Assembly (NCBI GenBank): GCA_005879655.1
Contig: VBJK01000464.1
Location: forward strand, 592 to 18,675
Reading direction: 5' to 3'
Source: Chloroflexota bacterium
GTDB lineage: Bacteria; Chloroflexota; Ktedonobacteria; Ktedonobacterales; Ktedonobacteraceae
DNA length: 18,084 nt
The translations under genes were made by a program, and so were the position numbers. Below the pieces are notes generated by a model. It was not told the origin of the DNA and did not search any database. It saw nothing but the letters and a program-made list of their open reading frames with translations. This document shows, one piece after another, positions 1 through 7,503 of the stretch. Positions within the stretch are counted from its first letter, which is position 1, and each line of letters begins with the position of its first letter.

Positions 1-58
1 CAATGGTGTACCTATTATGCAAACCTTCTATGTGAAAGCGAGACAGTTGAGTAGCCAT
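1..58 (-). CDS. N-terminus of probable AAA-type ATP-binding protein (partial)
   Basis: Reading the minus strand from the ATG at 58-56 gives 19 codons before the window edge: MATQLSRFHIEGLHNRYTI. A strong ribosome binding site, AAGGAG (71-66 on the minus strand), sits 7 nt upstream. The pattern hydrophobic-x-x-F-x-I-E-G-L-H/F followed by a beta-strand is how many SMC/RecF-like or AAA ATP-binding proteins begin, just before their Walker A. That family resemblance is from memory and rests on 19 residues, so the product is tentative, while the existence of the gene start is well supported by the RBS, the promoter at 228-256 and the open frame. The gene runs divergently from the 698-5365 block, and everything past residue 19 lies outside the window. 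Confidence 0.55.
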   Translation of the reverse strand, partial: MATQLSRFHIEGLHNRYTI

Positions 59-92
59 GATTTAGCTCCTTAACAAAGGAATGTATAACTAG

Positions 93-119
93 ATAAGCTA
101 TGTTGATATCATAGCTTAT
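93..119. promoter_or_regulatory. Perfect 10-bp inverted repeat in ATPase leader
   Basis: ATAAGCTATG (93-102) and CATAGCTTAT (110-119) are exact reverse complements separated by 7 nt. The element lies between the predicted minus-strand promoter (228-256) and the ATG at 58, so it falls in the 5' leader of that gene, 22 nt upstream of its RBS. No T-run follows on either strand, which argues against a simple intrinsic terminator. It could be an operator for a dimeric repressor or an RNA hairpin that controls access to the RBS. A weaker GGGCA/TGCCC pairing (133-137 with 160-164) lies further up the same leader. Confidence 0.5.
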
Positions 120-227
120 GGGTATATCTTTCGGGCATATGGATTGAACTGATTGAATCTGCCCTCATTATATTCATGCCACATTATAGATCATCTTTAA
201 ATTCCTAACGAAGCGATACTAAAAGTA

Positions 228-256
228 ATAATACTTTGGTAGGAAATATTTGTCAA
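228..256 (-). promoter_or_regulatory. Sigma-70-type promoter for the minus-strand ATPase gene
   Basis: On the minus strand, TTGACA (256-251, six of six matches to the -35 consensus) is followed after exactly 17 nt by TATTAT (233-228, five of six matches to the -10). Transcription would start near 220 and give a leader of about 160 nt before the ATG at 58. This is the best promoter match in the left part of the window. Confidence 0.65.
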
Positions 257-697
257 GCCCCATAAGCATTTTCGAGATATTTATATGCAAGGGGTATTTA
301 CACAAGAATGAATAGAAATAGACGTATCCAAGCAAACAATGCACTTGCCCCGGCTTTTACTAAAGCCTTCACGTTGCTACTGCTCGCTTGTTTGTTGTAT
401 GATGTACCTCACAAGTTCTGTAGCAAATAAGTGTAACGCACCATATTTATGTTTGCTTCCTTTCGTTACGCAAGTTCAGTTGTAACGTCAAAGCGAGGCG
501 TCAGGAGGCCCACGGCCTAAAGGACTCTGTTGGCGCATGACATTAGGATTGGCATGTAGTCAAAACCAGATTGTTTTTGTCACTTCTGCCATATCACAGA
601 GAGCATTATTTGGTCCCAACGGGTCCACCTTCACTAGTTGTGGCATTCTGCCAATGGAGTCCACAGGAGCTGGGGCTTGCGAAAGGGCTAGCGTGAG
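257..697. other. Long intergenic region without a supported gene
   Basis: About 440 nt lie between the divergent promoter and the first gene of the PLP block. Only short reading frames occur. The most gene-like is 308-430 on the plus strand: ATG start, 40 residues, a hydrophobic run FTLLLLACLL near the middle, and only a distant AAGGGG at 289-294. A frame of 23 residues (450-521) precedes a run of small hairpins. Local stems include GGCTTT/AAAGCC (352-367), AGGCC/GGCCT around 504-516 and TGGCA/TGCCA around 641-653; none has a terminator T-run. I found no convincing plus-strand promoter for the gene at 698 and no riboswitch consensus I can name. The stretch may hold a relic of a mobile element, but nothing I can identify. 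Confidence 0.5.
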
Positions 698-2119
698 ATG
701 ACCAGGTTACTTCCCTATGTGCATCCTCATGTAGAACAGACACTCAGACACAAAGACCAACTATTCCAACTCGCACGGCTCCATAAAGGACCGATCCATC
801 TCATTTTTCCAGATATATTTCGTGAAAATATCGCCTACTTCAAGGCTGTATTTGCTGAACTTGAGCTACAAGCTCGTATCTACTATGCACATAAAACCAA
901 TAAGTCCAAAGTCTTTGTGAAACAAGCGCTCAAAAGTGGTATCAGTATTGATGTTGCATCACTGGGAGAATTGACGACGGCACTTGCATGTGGGTTCACC
1001 GGCACGCGTATTGGCTGTACAGGAGCCAAAAATCGAGACTTTCTCATTACTGCGCTGCACCATCAATGCTTGATCAGCCTCGATTCACTCTTTGAATTGC
1101 AAGAGATCCTGAAGCTACTCGACTTGTGTGCTCTCCCACAGGCTCGACTACTCATACGGGTGAGCGATCCACAGACGCGCGATCGCTCACTAATCCTCAA
1201 AGGATCTCGCTTTGGTATCCCACATGCACAAGTACCAATCGTGTGTGAGCTGATCCAGACAGACTCACGGCTCGTTCTGGAGGGATTTCATTTTCACAAT
1301 TACGAACCCGCTGAAGCAAAGGCGGGTTTCGTTGACGATATGCTGACCCTGATCGAAGATGCCTACACTATGGGTTTGTCGCCGCATGTCATCAATATAG
1401 GAGGTGGCTTGCGCACGCCATGGTTAGCCGATTACCGCCAGTGGTCTGAGTTCATCGATGCACTCGCTGTAGCTCTCAAGGAGAGAAAACCGACCGGCAC
1501 CTGGCGCAATTACAGTTATGGACTCTTTGTCAATGAACGTGGCTTCATTGCTGGTCAGGATAAGATGTTGGGCGAGTTTGTCACTACCGCACCAGCTGAG
1601 GTGCTGCGTGACATATTGCTGGATCAGTCGCTACGTGATCGCTCGCTGGCAGATATCCTGCGCGAAAATATGTTTGAAATCATGTTAGAACCTGGCTCTA
1701 GTATCTTTGCTCACTGTGGCATCAGTTTTTTACGCGTGCTAGGCGTAAAGAATGCAGACGACGCTGAAAATCTGCTCCTGCTGGATGGAAACACGTATAA
1801 CCTCTCGGTGTTTATGCGCGAGCAGTTAATGGACCCGCTGCTCATCTCAGCGACTGAGTCTGCTCCTCAACCCTATGGTGCCTACCTCGCAGGAAATCTT
1901 TGTAAAGAAGGCGATATGCTCCTCAAACGCAAAGTTCCTTTTACACAGGTACCGCAAGCTGGTGATCTGATCTGTTTTGTCAATACAGCTGCCTACACTT
2001 CGGACTTCGAGGACGCCTCCCCACATCAGCATCCTCTGGGGAAGAAGTTTGTCGTTGATATGCGTCAAGGCGCTCCGAGCTTCTATGATGAAGAGGTCTA
2101 TTCACCGTATTACCTGTAG
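698..2119 (+). CDS. Fold-type III PLP-dependent decarboxylase, Y4yA-like
   Basis: A 473-residue protein of the alanine-racemase/diaminopimelate-decarboxylase fold. Visible landmarks are the PLP lysine in YYAHK (K66, equivalent to YAVKAN), GFHFH at 196-200, the phosphate loop NIGGGL at 233-238, EPGSS at 331-335, and the C-terminal GNLCKEGD (C402, D406; equivalent to the CESGD motif) with AAY (Y433). These are the residues expected of an active amino-acid decarboxylase. About 96 residues separate GGG from EPG, roughly 50 more than in ordinary diaminopimelate decarboxylases, so this is a divergent subfamily; it reminds me most of Y4yA-family enzymes found beside Y4xP/SbnA-like synthases. The ATG is preceded by GAAAGGG (681-687), 10 nt upstream. 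It heads a four-gene block, 28 nt before the next gene. The substrate is unknown; a product of the neighbouring synthase is likely. Diaminopimelate decarboxylase itself is the less likely alternative. Confidence 0.8.
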   Translation: MTRLLPYVHPHVEQTLRHKDQLFQLARLHKGPIHLIFPDIFRENIAYFKAVFAELELQARIYYAHKTNKSKVFVKQALKSGISIDVASLGELTTALACGFTGTRIGCTGAKNRDFLITALHHQCLISLDSLFELQEILKLLDLCALPQARLLIRVSDPQTRDRSLILKGSRFGIPHAQVPIVCELIQTDSRLVLEGFHFHNYEPAEAKAGFVDDMLTLIEDAYTMGLSPHVINIGGGLRTPWLADYRQWSEFIDALAVALKERKPTGTWRNYSYGLFVNERGFIAGQDKMLGEFVTTAPAEVLRDILLDQSLRDRSLADILRENMFEIMLEPGSSIFAHCGISFLRVLGVKNADDAENLLLLDGNTYNLSVFMREQLMDPLLISATESAPQPYGAYLAGNLCKEGDMLLKRKVPFTQVPQAGDLICFVNTAAYTSDFEDASPHQHPLGKKFVVDMRQGAPSFYDEEVYSPYYL

Positions 2120-2147
2120 TGCTTTGTTATAAAGAAGGAATGCGATA

Positions 2148-3479
2148 ATGTTGTACGAACATATCACCGAATTGATCGGAAATACCCCCCTGCTAAAGAT
2201 TGATCGCGCTATGCATGGACTGCAACACATTGAGCTATATGCCAAGCTGGAATATTACAATCCCTTTGGCTCGTTGAAAGACCGTGTTGCTTATAGTATG
2301 CTTAAGGAAGTCCTCGACGAGGGGAAAAGCGGACACAAAACGATTGTGGAAAGCTCAAGTGGCAATACGGCAAAAGCTATGTCCGCTTTGTGTGCTGTCT
2401 ATGGTCTTCCCTTCAAAACGGTGACGAGCAGGATTCGCTATCCCGAAGTGCGTATGATTTTACATATCCTGGGTGCTCAGCTTGAGGAATTGCCCAGCGT
2501 CTCAGAATGTCCCGATCCTTTCGATCCTAATGATTTCCTGGCCGTCGCTAAAAATCTGGTGCAGGCAGAACCAGAGAAATATCACCTGACCGATCAGTAC
2601 TTCAATCCCAAGAATCCTGAAACGCACTATCAGGGAACGGGCAAAGAGTTGCTTGATGATCTGGGAAAGGTTGATTACTTTATCAGTTTCCTGGGTACGT
2701 GCGGCTCTAGTCTCGGTGTTGGCTCCTATCTGAAAGAACGTAATAGCGAGACAAAGATCTTCGGTATCGTCTCTTCTCCGGGTAACGTCATTCCGGGTGG
2801 ACGTATGTCGAATGAATTATGGGAAGTTGGTTTTTTCGAGCGAGCATTTTATGATGATATTGTAGAGGGCAATATCCAACAAGCCTTGCACGGCATGCTC
2901 GAACTGAATCGCAAATGTGGAATACTCTGTGGACCTACCACTGGTTTGAACTATTACGCGGGTCTACAGAGGTTAAGACAGGAAGACGATATCCTGGGGC
3001 AAGCAGGAAAAACAGCCAATGCTGTGTTTATCGCCTGTGATCGCCTCGAACCCTATACCTCTTTTGTCAAAAAGTACCGTCCAGACCTCGTCACTCATAC
3101 CACCTCCATGAAACCGACGGTTGCCAGCCAAGCAGCAGAAAGCATTGCCCAGGTCAGGCATATCCCCCCTTCTGAATTGCATGCGCTATTGCAGAATACC
3201 CCTCCGCTGCTTATCGACATTCGTGGAAATTTTACGTATTCCATTGGGCATATCCCCAGTTCCATCAATATGCTCGACGAAATACTGGCGCAACTGATTG
3301 AGCAGGGACCTGTGTTTCCTAAGAAAACTCCTATTGTGCTTGTCTGTAGCGTGGGAACCATTGCCCGCAAATATGCCGCCTTCCTGCAAAAACAGGGCTA
3401 TCAGGCTATGGCGCTGGCAGGCGGGATCGCTCAATGGAAACACGAAGGATATCCACTAGTGAGGACCGCCGATGAGTAA
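2148..3479 (+). CDS. Cysteine-synthase-family PLP enzyme fused to a rhodanese domain
   Basis: A 443-residue, two-domain cytosolic protein. Residues about 1-315 are a fold-type II PLP enzyme: ELIGNTPLL at 8-16, PLP lysine K44 in NPFGSLKDR, the substrate loop ESSSGNT at 68-74, the phosphate-binding loop GTCGSSLG at 183-190, and CGPTTG at 261-266 where the pyridine nitrogen is bound. Residues about 335-440 are a rhodanese: LLIDIRG at 354-360, GHIPSSIN at 367-374, the catalytic cysteine C400 in CSVGTIA, and AGGIAQW at 424-430. The first domain resembles SbnA/Y4xP-type synthases, which make diaminopropionate precursors from phosphoserine, as much as CysK/CysM. An attached persulfide carrier suggests that sulfur is a substrate or leaving group. 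AAGGA (2135-2139) lies 8 nt before the ATG. The stop overlaps the next start by 8 nt, implying translational coupling. Confidence 0.85.
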   Translation: MLYEHITELIGNTPLLKIDRAMHGLQHIELYAKLEYYNPFGSLKDRVAYSMLKEVLDEGKSGHKTIVESSSGNTAKAMSALCAVYGLPFKTVTSRIRYPEVRMILHILGAQLEELPSVSECPDPFDPNDFLAVAKNLVQAEPEKYHLTDQYFNPKNPETHYQGTGKELLDDLGKVDYFISFLGTCGSSLGVGSYLKERNSETKIFGIVSSPGNVIPGGRMSNELWEVGFFERAFYDDIVEGNIQQALHGMLELNRKCGILCGPTTGLNYYAGLQRLRQEDDILGQAGKTANAVFIACDRLEPYTSFVKKYRPDLVTHTTSMKPTVASQAAESIAQVRHIPPSELHALLQNTPPLLIDIRGNFTYSIGHIPSSINMLDEILAQLIEQGPVFPKKTPIVLVCSVGTIARKYAAFLQKQGYQAMALAGGIAQWKHEGYPLVRTADE

Positions 3480-4203
3480 TGACTTTTGCGCCCTGCCAAC
3501 AGACTTTCCGCTCACCAAATACGGGCAAATGATCTTCAGGGAAGTCATACGAAAGATTACAGGCGATGATGTCCTCGATCTGGGGTGTGGTAGTGTCGGA
3601 CATTACTGGGCACTAGGATATATGGGTCGTATAAAAGGTATTACCTGTGTCGATTACTCAGCAGCCAATATCGACTTGCTCACCTCCACGCTTGCCACAC
3701 TTACCCCTGAGTTTTTGCAGTTCTATTACGACGACACGATCCAATTTTTACAGGCAGAACAATTCCTGTCTCCTAACTCAACATATGAAGAACTTGCAGA
3801 GCAACTTATTACGACCTGTACACGTGCGCTGGTCGCTGATTTCAAACAGGACCTCTCCTTTCTAGGCACGTTTGATACTGTGCTTGCGCTTGAAGCAATA
3901 GAGTGTGTGGACACACAGGAGGAGTTTCTGCATGTCGTGCGCGCTATTCATCAGCTATTAAGGCTAGGTGGAGTCTTTGCTGGTGTTATCACTCCCTATG
4001 ATACCAAGAACGCATACGCTCAAATGTTTATCGATCGCGGGGTCTCAGGGTCCGACCAATGGCGACGCACATCTACAACTATTCACAATCGCTTCTTATC
4101 TATGCCATCAAAGGAGCCTCCCCATTATGACCACTACACAACACGCATGCAGGAAATACTTTCCGGCGCTAGAGCAGCAGCCGGAAGTTATCTACCTGGA
4201 TAG
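3472..4203 (+). CDS. Class I SAM-dependent methyltransferase
   Basis: A 243-residue Rossmann-fold methyltransferase. Motif I is VLDLGCGSVGHYW at 34-46, the ribose-binding acidic residue is D61 in CVDYS, motif IV-like LALEAIECV lies at 138-146 and the post-II strand RLGGVFAGVI at 164-173. It is most like small-molecule methyltransferases; the acceptor atom (N, O, S or carboxylate) cannot be read from the sequence. The ATG lies inside the last codons of the synthase gene, with GAGGA (3461-3465) 6 nt upstream, so it is translationally coupled. Its 3' end overlaps the desulfurase gene by 77 nt in another frame, which is unusually long. The last 25 or so residues (rich in Ala, Gly and Ser) may be a read-through tail rather than conserved sequence, or a lost base may have displaced the true stop. 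Confidence 0.8.
   Translation: MSNDFCALPTDFPLTKYGQMIFREVIRKITGDDVLDLGCGSVGHYWALGYMGRIKGITCVDYSAANIDLLTSTLATLTPEFLQFYYDDTIQFLQAEQFLSPNSTYEELAEQLITTCTRALVADFKQDLSFLGTFDTVLALEAIECVDTQEEFLHVVRAIHQLLRLGGVFAGVITPYDTKNAYAQMFIDRGVSGSDQWRRTSTTIHNRFLSMPSKEPPHYDHYTTRMQEILSGARAAAGSYLPG
4111..4116 (+). promoter_or_regulatory. Ribosome binding site that sets the desulfurase start
   Basis: AAGGAG lies 10 nt before the ATG at 4127, inside the methyltransferase gene. The frame is open back to 3968, but the extra 53 residues match no desulfurase N-terminus, whereas the ATG at 4127 gives a normal family length. Confidence 0.7.
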
Positions 4204-5365
4204 TGCCTCTACCACGCAAAAGCCGAGCAGTGTGCTGGCAGGCATGATGGAGTATTACCAGCGGTACTGTGCTAATGTCGGAAGAGGAAACTATACATGG
4301 GCACAAAAAGTTACAGATGGTATTAGCAGCGTGAGGGAAAAAGTAGCGACCTTTCTTCATGCCCATCATGTCTCAGAGATTGTCTTTACCTCTGGTACGA
4401 CAGCGGGGATCAATACGATTGCCTATGCCTGGGGCCTCCACAATTTACGGTCAGGAGATGAAATCCTGTACTGTCCTGATGACCATAAAGCCAACGTGCT
4501 GCCATGGCTCCATCTACAAGCGCTGTTGCAGCGTTTTGGTACCATCATTCACCTTATCCCTTATAGCATCATGCCTTCAGGGGAGATTGACTACGAGGGG
4601 TTGCGTGCTAAAGTCAGCAGTAAAACGCGCCTCATCACTCTGACCCATATCCACAATGTATTTGGAGCACTGAATGATATTGCCCGTATCCGCACACTTG
4701 TTGGCAAGGAAATAGTATTATCCCTGGACGCTGCACAAAGTGTCGGGCATCTTGCGGTTGACGTACAGGAGTTAGGTGTAGATTTTCTCTCGTTTTCCGG
4801 GCATAAGATGTTTGCTGCTCCAGGTACAGGGGTATTATGGATTCATACGCGTATTCATGATCAGCTTGCACCATTCCTTGTTGGCGGCGAGCAAGAGATT
4901 GCCTCACCTTCCGGTGCAGGAGAAGCATATTTACCAGTACATGAGATGCCCCATCTGCTTGAAGCTGGCACGCTGAATATCCCAGGACTGCTCTCTCTTG
5001 GCAAAGCAATAGACTTCATCAATGATGTCACGCTGACCACCATTGAACAACATGGGAAAACGCTAACTTCCTATCTCTTACGCCACTTACAGCAACTGCC
5101 AGAGGTAATATTCCTGCCCGGTATTGCTTATAGTCAACGTCCTCTAGGCTATGGCATCCTTTCTTTCTATTTTGAAGGATATACAGCCAGCGAACTAGGT
5201 TTTATACTCAGCTCCCACAATATCTATGTGCGTGTGGGTACCCACTGCACCAGGGGCCGTGCAGCCCAACAGGACTCAGTGAGAATAAGTCTCCATGTCT
5301 ACAATACAACTGAAGAGATAGACACTTGTATGGCGATTTTACAACAGCTTACAAATGCACGATAA
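4127..5365 (+). CDS. SufS-type (class II) cysteine desulfurase
   Basis: A 412-residue class V aminotransferase-fold enzyme that releases sulfur (or selenium) from cysteine or selenocysteine as an enzyme persulfide plus alanine. Key residues are all present: the N-terminal IYLDSASTTQKP at 22-33, the PLP-stacking histidine H120 in DHKAN, D201 and Q204 in LDAAQSVGH, the Schiff-base lysine K227 in SGHKMFAAPGTG, and the acceptor cysteine C374 in RVGTHC followed by RISLHVYNTTEEID at 386-399. Length and the short loop around C374 are typical of SufS rather than IscS. It is the last gene of the block, with no sufBCD, iscU or tRNA-thiolation gene nearby, so a dedicated role in feeding sulfur to the rhodanese-fused synthase is more likely than general Fe-S assembly. 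That role is inference. Chosen start: ATG with AAGGAG upstream. Confidence 0.88.
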   Translation: MTTTQHACRKYFPALEQQPEVIYLDSASTTQKPSSVLAGMMEYYQRYCANVGRGNYTWAQKVTDGISSVREKVATFLHAHHVSEIVFTSGTTAGINTIAYAWGLHNLRSGDEILYCPDDHKANVLPWLHLQALLQRFGTIIHLIPYSIMPSGEIDYEGLRAKVSSKTRLITLTHIHNVFGALNDIARIRTLVGKEIVLSLDAAQSVGHLAVDVQELGVDFLSFSGHKMFAAPGTGVLWIHTRIHDQLAPFLVGGEQEIASPSGAGEAYLPVHEMPHLLEAGTLNIPGLLSLGKAIDFINDVTLTTIEQHGKTLTSYLLRHLQQLPEVIFLPGIAYSQRPLGYGILSFYFEGYTASELGFILSSHNIYVRVGTHCTRGRAAQQDSVRISLHVYNTTEEIDTCMAILQQLTNAR

Positions 5366-5425
5366 GAGGTAAGCATATTCATCCAAAAGCAGCTATTGCG
5401 GAGAAAAGCGGAGCAGGAACTCATC

Positions 5426-5454
5426 TTGACACCCCGGTAAGATAGTGCTAGCAT
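5426..5454 (+). promoter_or_regulatory. Promoter for the sucCD operon
   Basis: TTGACA (5426-5431) is followed after 17 nt by TAGCAT (5449-5454), with an extended -10 TG at 5446-5447. Transcription would begin near 5461, about 70 nt before sucC. A second TTGACA occurs 40 nt further on (5466-5471) but has no good -10 at the right distance; it may be a repeat of the -35 or part of a regulator site. Confidence 0.6.
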
Positions 5455-5518
5455 GGGTGCGTCACTTGACACATCCTAGGGCTTATAGGGAGCTTGCAAT
5501 TAGGTAAATGTGTCAACC

Positions 5519-5524
5519 GAGGAG
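5519..5524 (+). promoter_or_regulatory. Ribosome binding site that sets the sucC start
   Basis: GAGGAG lies 9 nt before the GTG at 5534, which gives the canonical SucC beginning [12 protein letters not shown]. An upstream in-frame GTG at 5510 would place this RBS inside the coding region and add eight residues that the family lacks. Confidence 0.75.
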
Positions 5525-5533
5525 TATACTGTA

Positions 5534-6631
5534 GTGAAAATTCACGAATATCAGGCCAAAGAGATACTGGCGCGCTACGGCATTCCGATACAGCCCGGAA
5601 AAGTTGCCTATACGCCAGAAGAGGCCGAAGCCATTGCCCGCGAACTTGGCGGGCCTGTTGTCATCAAAGCCCAGGTCTACGTGGGTGGGCGCGGCAAGGC
5701 TGGCGGTATTCAGTTCGGTGATACCCCAGAGCAGGCACGCGCAGCAGCGGCAAAAGTGTTGGGTATGGATATAAAGGGGTTGCAGGTCGAGAAGGTTCTT
5801 GTTGTCTCCAAGATAGATATTAAAGAAGAATACTACCTGGGCATTATCCTTGATCGCAAATCACAAACCCCTATCGTTATGGTCTCCAAAGAAGGTGGTA
5901 TCGACATCGAAGAGGTGGCCGAAACGGCACCGGAAAAGATTATCAAGTATCCCATCGATATGCACTGGGGTCTGCGTCCCTTCGAGGCGTACGATATTGT
6001 GGCGCGAGCCGGTCTCCCTCATCAGGTCGTCAAGCAGGCAGGACCTATTCTTACGGCCCTCGCTAAAGCATTTATCGAGAGTGATGCCAGTCTGGCAGAG
6101 ATTAATCCGCTGGCGCTGACTGCCGATGGTAAGGTACAAGCAGCTGATGCTAAGATCTTGCTCGACGATAATGGTCTGTTCCGCCATAAGGAATACGCTT
6201 CCTGGGCCGAGTCGGAGGAGTCTAACCCGATTGAGTTTGAGGCCAAGAAAGCTGGTCTGACGTATGTCAAGCTGGATGGCGATGTTGGGATCATCGGCAA
6301 CGGCGCTGGACTGGTGATGACGACCCTCGATATGGTGGCGCGTGTCGGCGGCAAACCGGCGAACAAGGCACTGACCTTTGTAGCGCGTGATCCGCAGGTG
6401 AAGGGCATCCTGGTCAATATTTTCGGCGGCATTACACGCGGTGAAGAGGTCGCGCAAGGTGTGATTATGGCCCAGGAACACTTGCCCAAGGGCATGCCTA
6501 TTGTCGTACGTCTCTCCGGTACCGGAGCAGAAGAGGGACGGGCGATGCTCAAGGACGCTGGACTTGACTGGGGCAAGGATATGCGCGATGCGGCACAGAA
6601 GATCGTTGCTGCGCTAAATGCGAAGGGATAG
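5534..6631 (+). CDS. sucC: Succinate-CoA ligase beta subunit, with internal deletion
   Basis: With SucD it interconverts succinate, CoA and ATP (or GTP) with succinyl-CoA in the TCA cycle. The 365-residue product starts at GTG 5534. Its ATP-grasp part shows [17 protein letters not shown] at 43-59 and the metal-binding EINPL at 189-193 with D205. The CoA-ligase domain shows [13 protein letters not shown] at 250-262, VNIFGGITR at 294-302 and [14 protein letters not shown] at 322-335. The family is usually 380-390 residues. Here GGKPAN (272-277) runs straight into KALTFV, whereas SucC proteins carry about 14 more residues with the near-invariant FLDxGGGA motif at this point. The frame is kept, so the protein is made but perhaps impaired, unless the deletion is an assembly error. 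It is followed by sucD after 8 nt. Confidence 0.93.
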   Translation: MKIHEYQAKEILARYGIPIQPGKVAYTPEEAEAIARELGGPVVIKAQVYVGGRGKAGGIQFGDTPEQARAAAAKVLGMDIKGLQVEKVLVVSKIDIKEEYYLGIILDRKSQTPIVMVSKEGGIDIEEVAETAPEKIIKYPIDMHWGLRPFEAYDIVARAGLPHQVVKQAGPILTALAKAFIESDASLAEINPLALTADGKVQAADAKILLDDNGLFRHKEYASWAESEESNPIEFEAKKAGLTYVKLDGDVGIIGNGAGLVMTTLDMVARVGGKPANKALTFVARDPQVKGILVNIFGGITRGEEVAQGVIMAQEHLPKGMPIVVRLSGTGAEEGRAMLKDAGLDWGKDMRDAAQKIVAALNAKG

Positions 6632-6639
6632 AGAAGAGC

Positions 6640-7503
6640 ATGAGTATTCTACTAGATCGCACAACGCGGGTCGTCGTGCAGGGTATTACCGGACGCGAGG
6701 GTCTCTATCACACCCGCAATATGATCGCAGCTGGCACCAATATTGTTGCTGGCGTGACGCCTGGTAAAGGGGGACAGACGGTTGAGAACATTCCTGTGTT
6801 TGATACCCTCTCCCAGGCCAAGGCCGCGACTGATGCCAATGCGAGCTGTATTTTTGTACCGCCAGCAGGTGCTGCGGATGCTATTATGGATGCTGCCCAT
6901 GCTGGCATTAAACTGATTGTCTGCATCACAGAGGGTATTCCTGTGGTTGATATGACGCGGGCCATGCTGGTCGTGCACGAGAAGGGGGCGCGCCTGATCG
7001 GTCCTAACTGTCCAGGTATGTGCACACCGGGGCAGGGTAAGATCGGCATTATTCCCTATAGCATCTTTACACCGGGTCCTGTGGGCTTCATTTCGCGCTC
7101 TGGTACACTGACCTATGAGGTCGTTGCCTTGCTCACAGAAGCGGGCATCGGTCAATCGACCTGTATCGGTATTGGTGGTGATCCCATTATTGGCTCGACC
7201 TTCGTTGACTATCTCAAGCTGTTCGAGGCTGATGCGGGGACCCGCGCGGTAGTGATGTGTGGCGAGATTGGGGGGAGCGACGAAGAAGATGCCGCAGAGT
7301 ATATTAAGACCATGAGCAAGCCAGTGGTCGCTTTTGTCTCCGGGCGTACTGCACCTCCGGGAAAACGCATGGGACACGCCGGGGCCATCATCTCTGGCAA
7401 TACTGGTACCGCTCAGGGCAAAGTTGCAGCACTACAGGCTGCCAACGTGCCAGTTGCTGACACTATTTTCGACATTCCTACGCTTGTAAAGAAAGTACTG
7501 TAA
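6640..7503 (+). CDS. sucD: Succinate-CoA ligase alpha subunit
   Basis: A 287-residue partner of SucC carrying the CoA-binding Rossmann domain and the phosphohistidine. Visible are the nucleotide-type loop GITGREG at 15-21, [10 protein letters not shown] at 73-82, ITEGIP at 96-101, the GPNCPG loop at 121-126, SRSGTLTYE at 152-160, GGDPIIGS at 179-186, and the catalytic histidine H246 in GHAGAI, at the same residue number as in the E. coli enzyme. Length and motifs are complete, in contrast to the neighbouring sucC. The ATG follows sucC by 8 nt with a purine-rich AGAGAAGAG upstream, so the two are co-transcribed and give stoichiometric subunits. The gap to the next gene is 112 nt with no clear terminator, so transcription may continue into the deacetylase. 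Confidence 0.95.
   Translation: MSILLDRTTRVVVQGITGREGLYHTRNMIAAGTNIVAGVTPGKGGQTVENIPVFDTLSQAKAATDANASCIFVPPAGAADAIMDAAHAGIKLIVCITEGIPVVDMTRAMLVVHEKGARLIGPNCPGMCTPGQGKIGIIPYSIFTPGPVGFISRSGTLTYEVVALLTEAGIGQSTCIGIGGDPIIGSTFVDYLKLFEADAGTRAVVMCGEIGGSDEEDAAEYIKTMSKPVVAFVSGRTAPPGKRMGHAGAIISGNTGTAQGKVAALQAANVPVADTIFDIPTLVKKVL

Noticed and set aside
352..367. GGCTTT/AAAGCC hairpin as a terminator
   Set aside because: No T-run follows on either strand and no gene ends just before it.
308..430. 40-residue plus-strand frame with a hydrophobic run
   Set aside because: Ribosome binding site too far away, no promoter and no recognised family; kept only as a remark on the intergenic region.
440..560. Possible 3' remnant of an IS200/IS605-type element
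   Set aside because: A vague likeness of short frames and small hairpins only; no transposase motif or element end can be shown.
560..697. Riboswitch or T-box upstream of the decarboxylase gene
   Set aside because: None of the consensus boxes I know (S-box, T-box, B12 box) can be found; only short generic stems.
3968..4126. N-terminal extension of the desulfurase frame by 53 residues
   Set aside because: The extension lies over conserved methyltransferase codons and lacks desulfurase similarity; ATG 4127 has a good RBS and gives a normal length.
5510..5533. Upstream GTG start for sucC
   Set aside because: It would place the GAGGAG ribosome binding site inside the gene and add residues absent from the family; GTG 5534 gives the canonical N-terminus.
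5861..6576. Long minus-strand frames (206 and 184 residues) opposite sucC
   Set aside because: They lie antisense to a clearly recognised gene, have no recognisable motifs and carry no RBS; they are shadows of the biased codon use of sucC.
6652..7377. Minus-strand frame of 241 residues opposite sucD
   Set aside because: Antisense shadow of sucD; composition rich in His, Arg, Asn and Thr with no domain pattern.
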